A stretch of DNA of 64,000 bases from Streptomyces sp. P9-A2 (GCF_036634175.1 NZ_JAZIFX010000001.1:62001-126000), one strand, 5' to 3'; positions 23,452-31,787 are shown, numbered from the stretch's first letter. Numbers and translations are program-made. The notes: generated by a model from the sequence alone, not told the origin.

Positions 23452-24648
23452 ATGACCGAGAGCCGTAAGTCCGAGCACGCGTACCACCTCGACAACACCG
23501 ATCCGTCCCTCGCCCCACACCTGTTCGAGACACTGAAGGACGTGCAGGGCAAGTGCCCCGTCGCGTGGAGCGACGCGGTCGGCGGGTTCTGGATGCTGAC
23601 GAAGTACGCCGACATCACCGCGGCGGCCAACGACTGGGAGACCTACACCGTCGAGGAGGGCCACACCATCCCGTCGACCGGGAAGTCGGTGATGCTCCCG
23701 CTCGCCGAGGTCGACCCGCCGCTGCACACCCCGTGGCGCCGGTTCCTCGTGCCGTACTTCACCCCCAGGACCGTCGAGGGCTACCGGCCGGTGATCGAGG
23801 GAATCGTCGAGGACGCCTTCTCGGGCCTGGCCGCGAGGGAGCGCGGGGACCTCGTCTTCGACGTCGCCCGCAAGGTCCCGACCTCCACGATCTCCGCGAT
23901 CCTGGGCTTCGAGCAGGACGGGAACCACATCTCCGACATCGTCGACGAGTGGATGGCCTCCACGGGGGACCCGGAGCGCGCACGCAGCGCCGCGGCCGCC
24001 GTCGAGGCCGTCGTGCGGGAGGAGATCGACAAGCGTCGCGGGAAGCCCGCCGAGGACGTGCTCGGCAGGATCATGGAGGGCGAGATCGAGGGCGCCCCGC
24101 TGACCGACGACGAACTGCTCGGCCTGTGCATCGTCTTCATCGTGGCCGGTCACGGCACCACCGTCGACGGCATCACCAACACCGTGCACCGGGTGCTCGC
24201 CGAGCCGGGTCTGATGGAATCACTGCAGGCCGACCGCTCCCGGCTGGGCAAGGTCATCGACGAGTCGCTGCGCATCAACCCGCCGGTGTGGAACATGGGG
24301 CGCACCGCCCGCAAGGACGCCGAGGTGCGCGGTGTGGGCATCTGTCCCGGGGAGAAGGTGATGCTGACGTTCGGCGCCGGCAACTACGACCCGGAGAAGT
24401 TCGAGGAGCCGGACCGCTTCGACCCGGACCGGCCGGGCGTGCACGGCCATCTGACCTTCGGTTTCGGCCGTCACCGGTGCATCGGTGAGGCGCTGGCGAA
24501 GCTGGAGATCACCATCGTGCTGGAGTACATCCTCGACCGGCTGCCCGACCTGGCCCTGGACGGCGAGGTCACCGCCCGGACCTACTTCACGACCTACGGC
24601 TTCACCGCGCTGCCCGTCCGCCACGGCGCCGTCGCCCCGACGGTCTGA
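23452..24648 (+). CDS. Cytochrome P450, third copy
   Basis: 398 residues from ATG 23452 (AAGGAT 5 bp upstream). I-helix FIVAGHGTTVDGI (about residues 227-239), K-helix DESLRI (about 266-271), PERF-type segment PDRFDPDRPG, and heme loop TFGFGRHRCIGEALAK (about 335-350) with axial Cys. It is only distantly related to the tandem pair at 17-19.7 kb. Class I soluble P450, single-gene unit with its own copy of the dyad. Likely substrate: a hydrophobic acid or terpenoid-like intermediate of the same pathway. Followed by a 19-bp-stem bidirectional terminator. Confidence 0.95.
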   Translation: MTESRKSEHAYHLDNTDPSLAPHLFETLKDVQGKCPVAWSDAVGGFWMLTKYADITAAANDWETYTVEEGHTIPSTGKSVMLPLAEVDPPLHTPWRRFLVPYFTPRTVEGYRPVIEGIVEDAFSGLAARERGDLVFDVARKVPTSTISAILGFEQDGNHISDIVDEWMASTGDPERARSAAAAVEAVVREEIDKRRGKPAEDVLGRIMEGEIEGAPLTDDELLGLCIVFIVAGHGTTVDGITNTVHRVLAEPGLMESLQADRSRLGKVIDESLRINPPVWNMGRTARKDAEVRGVGICPGEKVMLTFGAGNYDPEKFEEPDRFDPDRPGVHGHLTFGFGRHRCIGEALAKLEITIVLEYILDRLPDLALDGEVTARTYFTTYGFTALPVRHGAVAPTV

Positions 24649-24660
24649 CGGCCCGCCCCC

Positions 24661-24714
24661 GCCACGACGGGAAGGCCCCCACCCCGCGCGGGGTAGGGGC
24701 CTTCCCGTCGTGGC
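24661..24714. terminator. Bidirectional terminator, 19-bp perfect stem
   Basis: Arms at 24661-24679 and 24696-24714 are exact complements, with an inner CCCCGCGCGGGG hairpin. It sits between the convergent P450 and SnoaL-type genes. Confidence 0.85.
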
Positions 24715-24747
24715 GTGCTCTTCCGGGGCGCCTGGTTCAGTCCTGGT

Positions 24748-25248
24748 TCAGCCCTGGGGCAGGGTGGTGCCGGAGTTGAACGCGGCGAGGTCCCTGCGCT
24801 CGGCGAACCGCCACTGCCCGTCGGTGTCGCGGACGACGACGTCCTCGTAGCGGCCGAACTGGTGGACGCGGCCGTCGGGCGCGAGCACGACGAAGTACGC
24901 CGTCCCGGTGGCCCGGTCGCCCTCGTAGGAGGTGACGACGGCGTTGACGGTGAGGTGGTGGTGGAGAGGCGCGCCGGGGGTCTTGGTGGCGATGGTCCGC
25001 AGGCGGGCCCGGCCGCGGACCTTGCCGGTGTCGTCGAGCACGTCCAGTCCCCTCGCCCGGAAGGACGCGGCGGTGTGGCCGAAGGAGGAGATGTCGGTCC
25101 AGCCGTCCTCGGTGAAGCAGTCGGCGTAGGCGGCGCCGTCCGCGAGGTCGGCCGCCTGGGCGTAACGGGCGTACAGCTCGTAGATCGCCAGGCGGTCGGC
25201 GACCTCGCGGGGGCCGCGCCCGCCGGTGGCGGCCGTCTCGGGCGTCAC
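24748..25248 (-). CDS. SnoaL/NTF2-like protein
   Basis: 166 residues from GTG 25246-25248, overlapping the preceding flavoprotein stop by 4 bp. VADRLAIYELYARYAQAADLADGAAYADCFTEDG (about residues 16-49) is the N-terminal helix pair of the SnoaL_4/ketosteroid-isomerase-like cone fold; HHHLTVNAVVTSYEGDRATGTAYFVV and GRYEDVVVRDTDGQWRFAERR are its beta sheet. Members isomerise enones, hydrate double bonds or are catalytically unassigned. Its position downstream of a ketosteroid-dehydrogenase-like flavoprotein supports an isomerase or hydratase role in ring oxidation. Last gene of the aldehyde dehydrogenase operon. Confidence 0.85.
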   Translation of the reverse strand: MTPETAATGGRGPREVADRLAIYELYARYAQAADLADGAAYADCFTEDGWTDISSFGHTAASFRARGLDVLDDTGKVRGRARLRTIATKTPGAPLHHHLTVNAVVTSYEGDRATGTAYFVVLAPDGRVHQFGRYEDVVVRDTDGQWRFAERRDLAAFNSGTTLPQG

Positions 25249-26672
25249 CGCACGGCCCCGGCGGTGGCGCTGCGGGCGGCGGTGCGGCCGAAGACGAGGG
25301 CGTTGCCGATGGAGGTGCCGCCGCCGGCGTACACGTCGGCGTCGAGACCGCCGGCCACCTCACCGCCGGCGAACAGGCCCGGTATCGGGCGGCCCGCGGT
25401 GTCCAGGACCCGGGCCTCGTCGTCGATGCGCAGACCGGCGAAGGTGATGCCGATGATGGCCGGCCGCAGCTCCACCGCGTAGAACGGGGCGGTCGAGACC
25501 GGGGCCAGTGTGCCCTTCTTCTCGAAGGCGGTGTCGCGGCCCCGGGTGACGTCGGCGTTCCAGTGCTCGGCGGTCGCCTGGAGACCGGCGGCGGCGATAC
25601 CGGTGCGCTCGGCCAGCTCGGCCAGCGTGGCACCGGACTTCACGACGCCTGCCTCGATCTGTTTGCGCAGCATGGCGGCGGTCCAGTTCGACTCCAGGTC
25701 GACGCCGAGGCCGTAGGGGTCGACGTGCCCGCTGTCGGCGACCTGGCGCAGCGCGGCCTCGTCGAAGACGGCCCAGCACGTGCCACCGGGCTGCTTGGCG
25801 ATGACGTGCGGCATCACGCAGTAGGTGTCGGTCTCGTCGACGAAGCGGTGACCGTTCTTGTTGACGTAGATCACCCAGGGCGGGGTGAAGGCGTCGTTGA
25901 GGCGGCCGAAGTTCGGCGTCTCCAGCAGGGTGCCACCGTAGCCGCGCAGTTCGCCGCCGGCGGCCAGTCCCATGCGGACACCGTCGCCGATGTTGGTGTC
26001 GGGGCCGAGGTACCAGTGCCAGTCGCCGTGCTCGACGGCCTCGGGCCAGTGCTCACCGAGCAGGTCGGGGGCGGCGCCGAAGCCACCGGTGGTGAGGATG
26101 ACGGCGTCCGCCCGGATCTCCTCCCCGGACTCGGTGCGTACGCCGGCGACGGCACCGTCGTCCCCGGTGAGCAGTCCGGTGCAGCGGGTGGCGGTGCGGA
26201 TCTCGACGTTGTCCATCGCCTCGACCGCGGTGAGCAGCGCGGCGACGATCATCGCGCCGCCCGCCGGGCCGAGCCCGCGTGTGTCACCGGTGGGCAGGTG
26301 ACCGCGCGGCTTGTACTCGAGTCCGGCGATGTAGAGGCGGTCGGGCTCCCAGGTGACGCCCAGCTCCTCCAGCCAGCCGATCACCTCGCGGGTGCCCTCC
26401 GCCGAGGCGCGCAGCAGCCGCGGTTCCAGTTCGTGCCGGCTCACCGTCATGTAGTAGTTGATGAGCTCGTCGACCGAGTCCTCGACGCCGCGGGCCTTCT
26501 GGACCGGGGTGTCGGCGGCGTAGACGACGCCGCCGGCCCGGGCGGTGGCGCCGCCGACCTGATCGGCCGTTTCGAGGAGGATCACGTCGGCTCCGGCCCG
26601 GCCTGTCTCGAGTGCGGCGGCGAGTCCGGCACCTCCGGCCCCGACCACGGCGATCCTGCGGGTTGCTGCCAT
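25245..26672 (-). CDS. FAD-dependent dehydrogenase, fumarate reductase/3-ketosteroid Delta1-dehydrogenase-like
   Basis: 475 residues from ATG 26670-26672 with AGAAAGG upstream. IAVVGAGGAGLAAALETG (about residues 6-23) is the FAD dinucleotide motif. DAVILTTGGFGAAPDLL and the C-terminal GLFAGGEVAGGLDADVYAGG with SIGNALVFGRTAA are the family landmarks (FAD_binding_2). The shortish cap domain (about 250-380, PPWVIYVNKNGHRFVDETD) holds the catalytic region. Expected reaction: dehydrogenation next to a carbonyl or reduction of an enone using FAD. The lack of a Tat or other signal peptide implies a cytoplasmic enzyme. Exact substrate unknown. Confidence 0.88.
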   Translation of the reverse strand: MAATRRIAVVGAGGAGLAAALETGRAGADVILLETADQVGGATARAGGVVYAADTPVQKARGVEDSVDELINYYMTVSRHELEPRLLRASAEGTREVIGWLEELGVTWEPDRLYIAGLEYKPRGHLPTGDTRGLGPAGGAMIVAALLTAVEAMDNVEIRTATRCTGLLTGDDGAVAGVRTESGEEIRADAVILTTGGFGAAPDLLGEHWPEAVEHGDWHWYLGPDTNIGDGVRMGLAAGGELRGYGGTLLETPNFGRLNDAFTPPWVIYVNKNGHRFVDETDTYCVMPHVIAKQPGGTCWAVFDEAALRQVADSGHVDPYGLGVDLESNWTAAMLRKQIEAGVVKSGATLAELAERTGIAAAGLQATAEHWNADVTRGRDTAFEKKGTLAPVSTAPFYAVELRPAIIGITFAGLRIDDEARVLDTAGRPIPGLFAGGEVAGGLDADVYAGGGTSIGNALVFGRTAARSATAGAVR

Positions 26673-26695
26673 GAATGAACCTTTCTGCACAGGGG

Positions 26696-26733
26696 TGCCG
26701 GTGGGGGCCGCCCCGTAGTGGCCCCCACCGGCA
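26696..26733 (-). terminator. Hairpin between binding-protein and flavoprotein genes
   Basis: TGCCGGTGGGGGCC pairs with GGCCCCCACCGGCA around a 10-base loop. Being inside the operon it may attenuate transcription into the flavoprotein gene. GGCTGTCC is repeated three times just beside it (26737-26760). Confidence 0.6.
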
Positions 26734-26776
26734 CACGGCTGTCCGGCTGTCCGGCTGTCCGACTGCTTGCGCTTCG

Positions 26777-27955
26777 CTACTTGGCGAACGGGTCGAAGAA
26801 GTCGCCGTCCGGCACGATCCGGCCGTCCTTCACCGCGCTGGTGCCGACCTCGAACGAGGCGACCCGCGGGTACTCCGGCAGCGGAGGGGGATCCTGGATG
26901 CCCTGGTAGTCCGGGTAGGCGTCGCCCAGGCTGACCGGTTCCTCGATGGCGTCGAGGAGCTTGATGACGGAGGCTCCGTCGGTGATCTCGCTGCCTTCGG
27001 CGACCGCGGCGAACAGCTTGACGGCCAGCCAGCCGTTGAGGCCGATGTCGTCGATGTTGACCTTCGGATCGGCGGCCTTCATCGCCTTGTTGAACGCCGC
27101 GATCTCCGCGTTGGAGGTGTCGGAGGCCGCGTGGCCGCGGGAGGTGAGCACGATGTTCCCGGCGTCCGGCCCGAGGATCTTCAGTACGCCCGGGGTGACC
27201 ATGGAGGAGATGCCGGTGATCAGGCCCTCGTATCCGGCGGACCGCAGCGCGGTCGCGATCCGGCCGGCGTCGGCGCCCGAGCCCTGCAGGGAGACCGCGT
27301 CGGGGTCGTGGCCGATCGCCTTGGCCACCACCGTCGCGTAGTCGGCCGAGCCGATCGGGGCGTAGATCATGGTCGCCTTGCCGCCGGCCTCTTCGACGCC
27401 CTTCTTGGCCCATTCGGCGCCGGCCCGGGCGGTCTCGTTGTCCCCGCCGATCACGACGACCTTCGGGCCGCCGCGCTCGACCGCGAGCTTTCCGGCGCCG
27501 ACGCCCATGCCGACCGGGGTCGCGTTGATGGGGTAGGACACCGGGCTGGTCGCCTCGTTCTGGCCGTCGGCGCCGCCGGGGCCGACGATCGGGATCTTCG
27601 CCTGCTCCATCACGGCCGCGATGGCCCCGATGTTGGGCGAGAGCGGGCCGACGACCGCGGCGACCTTCTCGGAGACGGCGCGCTGGGCGCAGGCCGTGGC
27701 CTCGTTGGGATCGAACTTGTCGTTGCAGGTCAGCAGCTCGATCTTGCGGCCGTCGATGCCGCCGTCCTCGTTGACCTGTGCCACCGCGGCGGTCACGGCC
27801 GTCTTGAGCCACGGTACGGAGTAGACCTGGCTCTCGAACGACGCGATCGTCATGATCTTGACGGGACCGTCGGACGTTCCCCCGGTTCCGCCGTCGCCGC
27901 ACGCGGTGAGCAGCAGCGGGAGCACCGCGAGTGAGGCAAGTGTTCTCTTGCGCAT
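26777..27955 (-). CDS. ABC-transporter substrate-binding lipoprotein, branched-chain amino-acid type (Peripla_BP_6)
   Basis: 392 residues. The signal peptide MRKRTLASLAVLPLLLTAC ends in a lipobox (LLTAC), so the mature protein is anchored to the membrane by a lipidated Cys at about residue 19. The rest is the two-lobed type I binding fold: SVPWLKTAVTAAVAQVNEDGGIDGRKIELL, ERGGPKVVVIGGDNETARAGAEWAKKGVEEAGG, and IDDIGLNGWLAVKLFAAVAEG. In catabolic operons such proteins capture aromatic or aliphatic acids. No permease or ATPase genes are in the window, so it must borrow a transporter or act as a sensor. It starts 7 bp after the aldehyde dehydrogenase stop. Confidence 0.92.
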   Translation of the reverse strand: MRKRTLASLAVLPLLLTACGDGGTGGTSDGPVKIMTIASFESQVYSVPWLKTAVTAAVAQVNEDGGIDGRKIELLTCNDKFDPNEATACAQRAVSEKVAAVVGPLSPNIGAIAAVMEQAKIPIVGPGGADGQNEATSPVSYPINATPVGMGVGAGKLAVERGGPKVVVIGGDNETARAGAEWAKKGVEEAGGKATMIYAPIGSADYATVVAKAIGHDPDAVSLQGSGADAGRIATALRSAGYEGLITGISSMVTPGVLKILGPDAGNIVLTSRGHAASDTSNAEIAAFNKAMKAADPKVNIDDIGLNGWLAVKLFAAVAEGSEITDGASVIKLLDAIEEPVSLGDAYPDYQGIQDPPPLPEYPRVASFEVGTSAVKDGRIVPDGDFFDPFAK

Positions 27956-27962
27956 GTCGTGT

Positions 27963-29363
27963 TCAGCCCTTCGCGGTGTGGACGACCTGCTGCTCGGTGA
28001 AGGACCGCAGTCCGTCCTCACCGTTGGCGACCCCGAGGCCGCTGTGCTTGGCGCCGGAGAACGGCGCGTGGGAGGGCAGCATGGCGTGGCAGTTGACCCA
28101 TGCCGTGCCGCATTCGAGCTGTTCCGCGACCGCCCTGGCCTTCGCCGCGTCGGCGGACCAGACCGAGCCGGACAGGCCGTAGTCGGTGGCGTTGGCACGT
28201 GTCACCGCCTCGTCGACGGTGTCGTACTTCAGCAGTGGGATCGCCGGGCCGAACTGCTCCTCGTCGACGATGCGCATGCCTTCGGCCACGTCGGCGAAGA
28301 CCGTCGGCTCGAAGAAGTAGCCGCCGCCGTCGATGGGCTTGCCGCCGGACACCACCCGGGCGCCGCCGGCGACGGCGTCGGAGACCAGCTCCGAGACCCG
28401 CTCGAACTGCGGACGGGTGGTCAGCGGGCCCATGGCGGTGGCGGGGTCGGTCGGGTCACCGACGACGGTGGCGCGGGCCGCGGCGCCGAAGGCCTCGACG
28501 AACTCCTCGTAGCGGTTCGCCGGAACGAAGATGCGCTTGGGGATGCAGCAGATCTGGCCGCAGTTGAACATCGAGAACGCGAACAGGGTGCCGGCGGTCT
28601 TCTCCAGGTCCGCGTCGTCGAGAACGATCGCCGCGTCGTTGCCCCCGAGTTCGAGGGTGACCCGCTTGAGGTCGTGGGCGGCGTTGACGGCCACGGACCG
28701 TCCGGCGGCGATCGAGCCGGTGAAACTGATCTTGCGCGGCGTCGGGTGCGAGGTCATGGCCTTGCCGAGCTCGTCGCCGCCGGTGACGACGTTGATGACG
28801 CCGGGCGGCAGCACCTCGGCGCCGATCCGGCCCAGCAGCAGGGTCGAGAGCGGAGTGAACGGCGAGGGCTTGAGCACGACGGTGTTGCCGCCGCGCAGGG
28901 CCGGGGCGATCTTCCAGGTCCACATGCCGACCGGTCCGTTCCACGGCGTGATCGCGGCGACCACGCCCATCGGCCGGTGGGCCACCTCGATCCTGGCGGT
29001 GGCGTCGTCCTGGATGACCCGCTTCGGCCAGTCCAGGTCGGCGTAGTAGCGGATCCAGGGTGCGGAGGAGGCGACTTCGGCCGCGGCGACGGCCCGCGGC
29101 TTGCCGGTCTCCTGGATCAGGAGCGCGGTCAGTTCCTCCTGGTGGGCGTCGACGGCGTCGGCCAGGTCACGCAGGGTCTGCCGGCGCGCGTCGTCGTCCC
29201 GCTTCCAGCTCGTCTGGGCGCGGGCGGCCGACGTCATCGCCTGGTCGAGCTGCTCGGGCGTGCACTCGGGTGCCTGCGCCTCGACGGCACCGGTCGCCGG
29301 ATTCACGACATCGAAGGTGTCGCGTGTGTCGACGGGCTTGCCGTCGATCGTCATGCTCAGCAT
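27963..29363 (-). CDS. Aldehyde dehydrogenase
   Basis: 466 residues from ATG 29361-29363 with GGAGGACAC directly upstream; an internal ATG at 29354 is less favoured. ITPWNGPVGMWTWKIAPAL (about residues 137-155), GSIAAG and VTLELGGNDAAIVLDD with the general-base Glu, and FNCGQICCIPKR with the catalytic Cys are all present. The NAD(P)-dependent enzyme oxidises an aldehyde to the acid, which would feed the acyl-CoA synthetase. It is the first gene of the minus-strand operon and shares a promoter region with a divergent ferredoxin reductase (site i). Confidence 0.93.
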   Translation of the reverse strand: MLSMTIDGKPVDTRDTFDVVNPATGAVEAQAPECTPEQLDQAMTSAARAQTSWKRDDDARRQTLRDLADAVDAHQEELTALLIQETGKPRAVAAAEVASSAPWIRYYADLDWPKRVIQDDATARIEVAHRPMGVVAAITPWNGPVGMWTWKIAPALRGGNTVVLKPSPFTPLSTLLLGRIGAEVLPPGVINVVTGGDELGKAMTSHPTPRKISFTGSIAAGRSVAVNAAHDLKRVTLELGGNDAAIVLDDADLEKTAGTLFAFSMFNCGQICCIPKRIFVPANRYEEFVEAFGAAARATVVGDPTDPATAMGPLTTRPQFERVSELVSDAVAGGARVVSGGKPIDGGGYFFEPTVFADVAEGMRIVDEEQFGPAIPLLKYDTVDEAVTRANATDYGLSGSVWSADAAKARAVAEQLECGTAWVNCHAMLPSHAPFSGAKHSGLGVANGEDGLRSFTEQQVVHTAKG

Positions 29364-29468
29364 GGGTGTCCTCCACGTCCGGACCACGAGGGATGAGCCA
29401 CGTCGGGCATGCGGCAGGCAGCTCACGTGCCAGGAGTTGCGCCGAACGTGATCATTGACACAGTATTC

Positions 29469-29484
29469 TGACAGTGCTTGGTTT
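29469..29484. promoter_or_regulatory. Shared regulon dyad, site i
   Basis: TGACAGTGCTTGGTTT, a weaker copy of the dyad between the divergent aldehyde dehydrogenase and ferredoxin reductase genes. The left part aligns with site h (TAACAGCGTTTGGTTA). Confidence 0.45.
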
Positions 29485-29545
29485 CTTAGGCAATGACTTC
29501 ACACCTGGTTCCGTCCTTTCCCGACCGTGCCGTCCAAGGAGATCG

Positions 29546-30754
29546 ATGACCATGAGCGACGGAATCGTCGTAGTCGGCGCCTCACTCGCCGGGCTGCGGG
29601 TCGCCGAGGCGCTGCGCGCCAACGGGTACACGGGCCGGCTGCGGCTGGTGGGCGACGAGCGCCACCTCCCCTACGACCGCCCGCCGTTGTCCAAGCAGGT
29701 ACTGACCGGCGAGTGGGAAGCCGCGCGCACCGCGCTGACCACTCCCGCGAAGCTCGCCGAGGCCGGCATCGAGACCGTACTCGGAGCGCGGGCCGCCGCG
29801 GTGGACACCGAGGCCGTCACCCTGGCCGACGGCGGCCGGCTCGCCTACGACCAGCTCGTCGTGGCCACCGGCGCGGCCGCCCGGACCTGGCCGGGCGCCG
29901 CTCCCGGCGGGCGGGTCCACCGGCTGCGCACCCTCGCCGACAGCGTCCGGCTGCGCACCGCACTGGCGGACGGCGGCCCGCTGGTCGTCGTGGGCGGCGG
30001 TTTCATCGGGCTCGAGGTCGCGGCCGCCGCGCGCGGGGCCGGCCTGGACGTCACCGTCATCGAGGCCGCGGGCACGCTTCTCGAACCCGTTCTCGGCCCC
30101 GAGATCGGCGCCTGCTTCACCCGGCTGCACCGGGCCCGGGGCGTACGGGTACTGACCGGCGTCCCCATCACTTCGGTCCAGGAGGCGGCCGACACGGTGG
30201 CCGTCCGGCTCGCCGACGGCACCGAACTCGCCGCCGCCCACGTCGTCGTCGGTATCGGCGCCGAACCCAACAACGACTGGCTGACCGGCCTCGGCCTCGA
30301 TGACGCCGCGGGCGTGCCGTGCGATGCCCGCGGCCGGGCCGGTGACCGGGTGTGGGCGCTCGGCGACGTCGCGCGGTGGGAGCAGCCGGCGTACGGCGAC
30401 TCCGCACGCCACGAGCACTGGACGACAGCGGTCGACCAGGCGGCCGTGGTGGCGGCGGCGGTCCTCGGCCGGGAGTCGGCCCGCCCGCCGGCGCCGCCCT
30501 ACTTCTGGAGCATGCAGTACGACGTGAACTTCCAGCTGGTGGGCCGCCCCGACCTCGCGTCCTCGGTCAAGGTGCTCGAAGCGGGGGAGGGCGGGGCCGA
30601 CCGCGGCACCGTGTTCGCCTTCACCGACACCGCGGGCCGTCGCGTCGCGGTCGCCGCCTTCCACAGCCCGCGGCGCTTTCTGCGGCTGCGCCGCGAACTC
30701 CAGGAGGAGTTCGCCACCACGCCGACCCCCGTGACCGGTCACGGGGGTCGGTGA
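29546..30754 (+). CDS. Ferredoxin reductase, FAD-dependent (P450/Rieske electron-transfer type)
   Basis: 402 residues from ATG 29546 (AAGGAG 4 bp upstream) or 400 from ATG 29552. IVVVGASLAGLRVAEALRA (FAD), PYDRPPLSKQVLTGEW (family motif after the first domain), LVVVGGGFIGLEVAAAARGAG (NADH) and VWALGDVARW are all present, with the C-terminal PPYFWSMQYDVNFQLVGRP domain of putidaredoxin-reductase-like enzymes. It would pass electrons from NADH to a ferredoxin for the three P450s. No ferredoxin gene was found next to it or the P450s, so the carrier is encoded elsewhere. Confidence 0.93.
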   Translation: MTMSDGIVVVGASLAGLRVAEALRANGYTGRLRLVGDERHLPYDRPPLSKQVLTGEWEAARTALTTPAKLAEAGIETVLGARAAAVDTEAVTLADGGRLAYDQLVVATGAAARTWPGAAPGGRVHRLRTLADSVRLRTALADGGPLVVVGGGFIGLEVAAAARGAGLDVTVIEAAGTLLEPVLGPEIGACFTRLHRARGVRVLTGVPITSVQEAADTVAVRLADGTELAAAHVVVGIGAEPNNDWLTGLGLDDAAGVPCDARGRAGDRVWALGDVARWEQPAYGDSARHEHWTTAVDQAAVVAAAVLGRESARPPAPPYFWSMQYDVNFQLVGRPDLASSVKVLEAGEGGADRGTVFAFTDTAGRRVAVAAFHSPRRFLRLRRELQEEFATTPTPVTGHGGR

Positions 30755-30765
30755 CACGCGCTCAT

Positions 30766-30797
30766 GCGTGGGCGGCCACTCCTGCGGCCGCCCACGC
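30766..30797. terminator. Bidirectional hairpin terminator
   Basis: GCGTGGGCGGCC (30766-30777) pairs with GGCCGCCCACGC (30786-30797) between the convergent ferredoxin reductase and enoyl-CoA hydratase genes. Confidence 0.8.
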
Positions 30798-30815
30798 CCA
30801 CCCGTACGGGGCTCC

Positions 30816-31727
30816 TCACTCGTCGTCCCACCACGGGTAGAACGGTGGCATTCCCGTGTGCGCGCTGCCGGTGAAGCGGGGTTCCCGCTTCTCGCGGAAC
30901 GCCTCGACGCCTTCCTTTCCGTCCGCCGCGCTGGTGTAGAACATCGCCAGGGAGTCGACCCGGTGCGCCTCCCTGGGGTGCGGCAGGGCGCTGTTGCGGT
31001 ACATCATCTGCCGGGTGAGCGCGACGGCGACCGGCGACCGGTTCCGCGAGATGCGGCGTGCCAGGCCCTGTGCCTCCTCGAGCAGGGATGCGGCGGGGAC
31101 GACCCGGCTCACCAGTCCGCCGTCCCCGGCCTCCTCCGCCGAGAGGACCTCGGCCGAGTACACCCATTCCAGCGCGCGGGCCATGCCGACGATCCGCGGC
31201 AGGAACCACGTCGACGCCGCCTCGGGGACGATGCCGAGTTTGCCGAAGACGAAGCCGATGCGCGCCTCCTCCGAGGCCAGCCGGATGTCCATGGCCAGGG
31301 TCATCGTCGCCCCGATGCCCACGGCCGGGCCGTTGATCGCCGCGATCACGGGCTTGCGGCAGTCGAAGATCGCCAGGACCACCCGGCCGCCGGTGTCGCG
31401 CACGCCTCGCAGGATCCGCGGATCGTCGAGGTCGTCCATGTCGGACAGGGTCGGCCGCTGGGACTCGTCCAGCCCGAACACGTTGCCCTCCGACGCGAGT
31501 TCCATGCCGGCGCAGAAGGCCCGGCCGGCTCCCGTCACCACCACGGCACGGACCTCGTCCCGCGCGTTCACCCCGGTGAACAGTGCCACGAGTTCGTCCG
31601 CCATCTCGACGGTGAAGGCGTTCAGCCGGTCCGGGCGGTCGAGAGTGACAGTGAGAACCCCGTCGTCCAGGTCGGTCGACAGGGTCCGGAACCCCTCGAC
31701 GTCCGCTCCCGCGCTCATGCCCCGCAT
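30816..31727 (-). CDS. Enoyl-CoA hydratase/isomerase family protein
   Basis: 303 residues from ATG 31725-31727 with GAGGAA upstream. VVVTGAGRAFCAGMELASEG (first oxyanion segment), KPVIAAINGPAVGIGATMTLAMDIRLASEEARIGFVFGKLGIVPEAASTW (second oxyanion segment and the catalytic Glu region) and a C-terminal EKREPRF tail are standard crotonase features. A roughly 25-residue insertion with LDESQRPTLSDMDDLDDPR lies after the first loop, enlarging the active-site entrance as in hydratases acting on bulky substrates. Divergent from the TetR at 31859, which probably regulates it through the dyad at 31767. Confidence 0.92.
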   Translation of the reverse strand: MRGMSAGADVEGFRTLSTDLDDGVLTVTLDRPDRLNAFTVEMADELVALFTGVNARDEVRAVVVTGAGRAFCAGMELASEGNVFGLDESQRPTLSDMDDLDDPRILRGVRDTGGRVVLAIFDCRKPVIAAINGPAVGIGATMTLAMDIRLASEEARIGFVFGKLGIVPEAASTWFLPRIVGMARALEWVYSAEVLSAEEAGDGGLVSRVVPAASLLEEAQGLARRISRNRSPVAVALTRQMMYRNSALPHPREAHRVDSLAMFYTSAADGKEGVEAFREKREPRFTGSAHTGMPPFYPWWDDE

Positions 31728-31766
31728 ATGATTCCTCGATCCGCGTGTTCTACCGATCGTCAGAAA

Positions 31767-31787
31767 ATAATCTACCGTCGGGATTAT
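31767..31787. promoter_or_regulatory. Inverted repeat between ECH and TetR genes
   Basis: ATAATC-N9-GATTAT, perfect 6-bp arms, in the 131-bp divergent region. Similar in composition to the shared dyads but with a different arm spacing, so it is treated as the TetR gene's own operator. Confidence 0.5.

Noticed and set aside
31767-31787. ATAATC-N9-GATTAT as another member of the shared regulon
   Set aside because: Arm spacing and interior do not align with the TAAC-N8-GTTA sites; it is treated as a separate operator.
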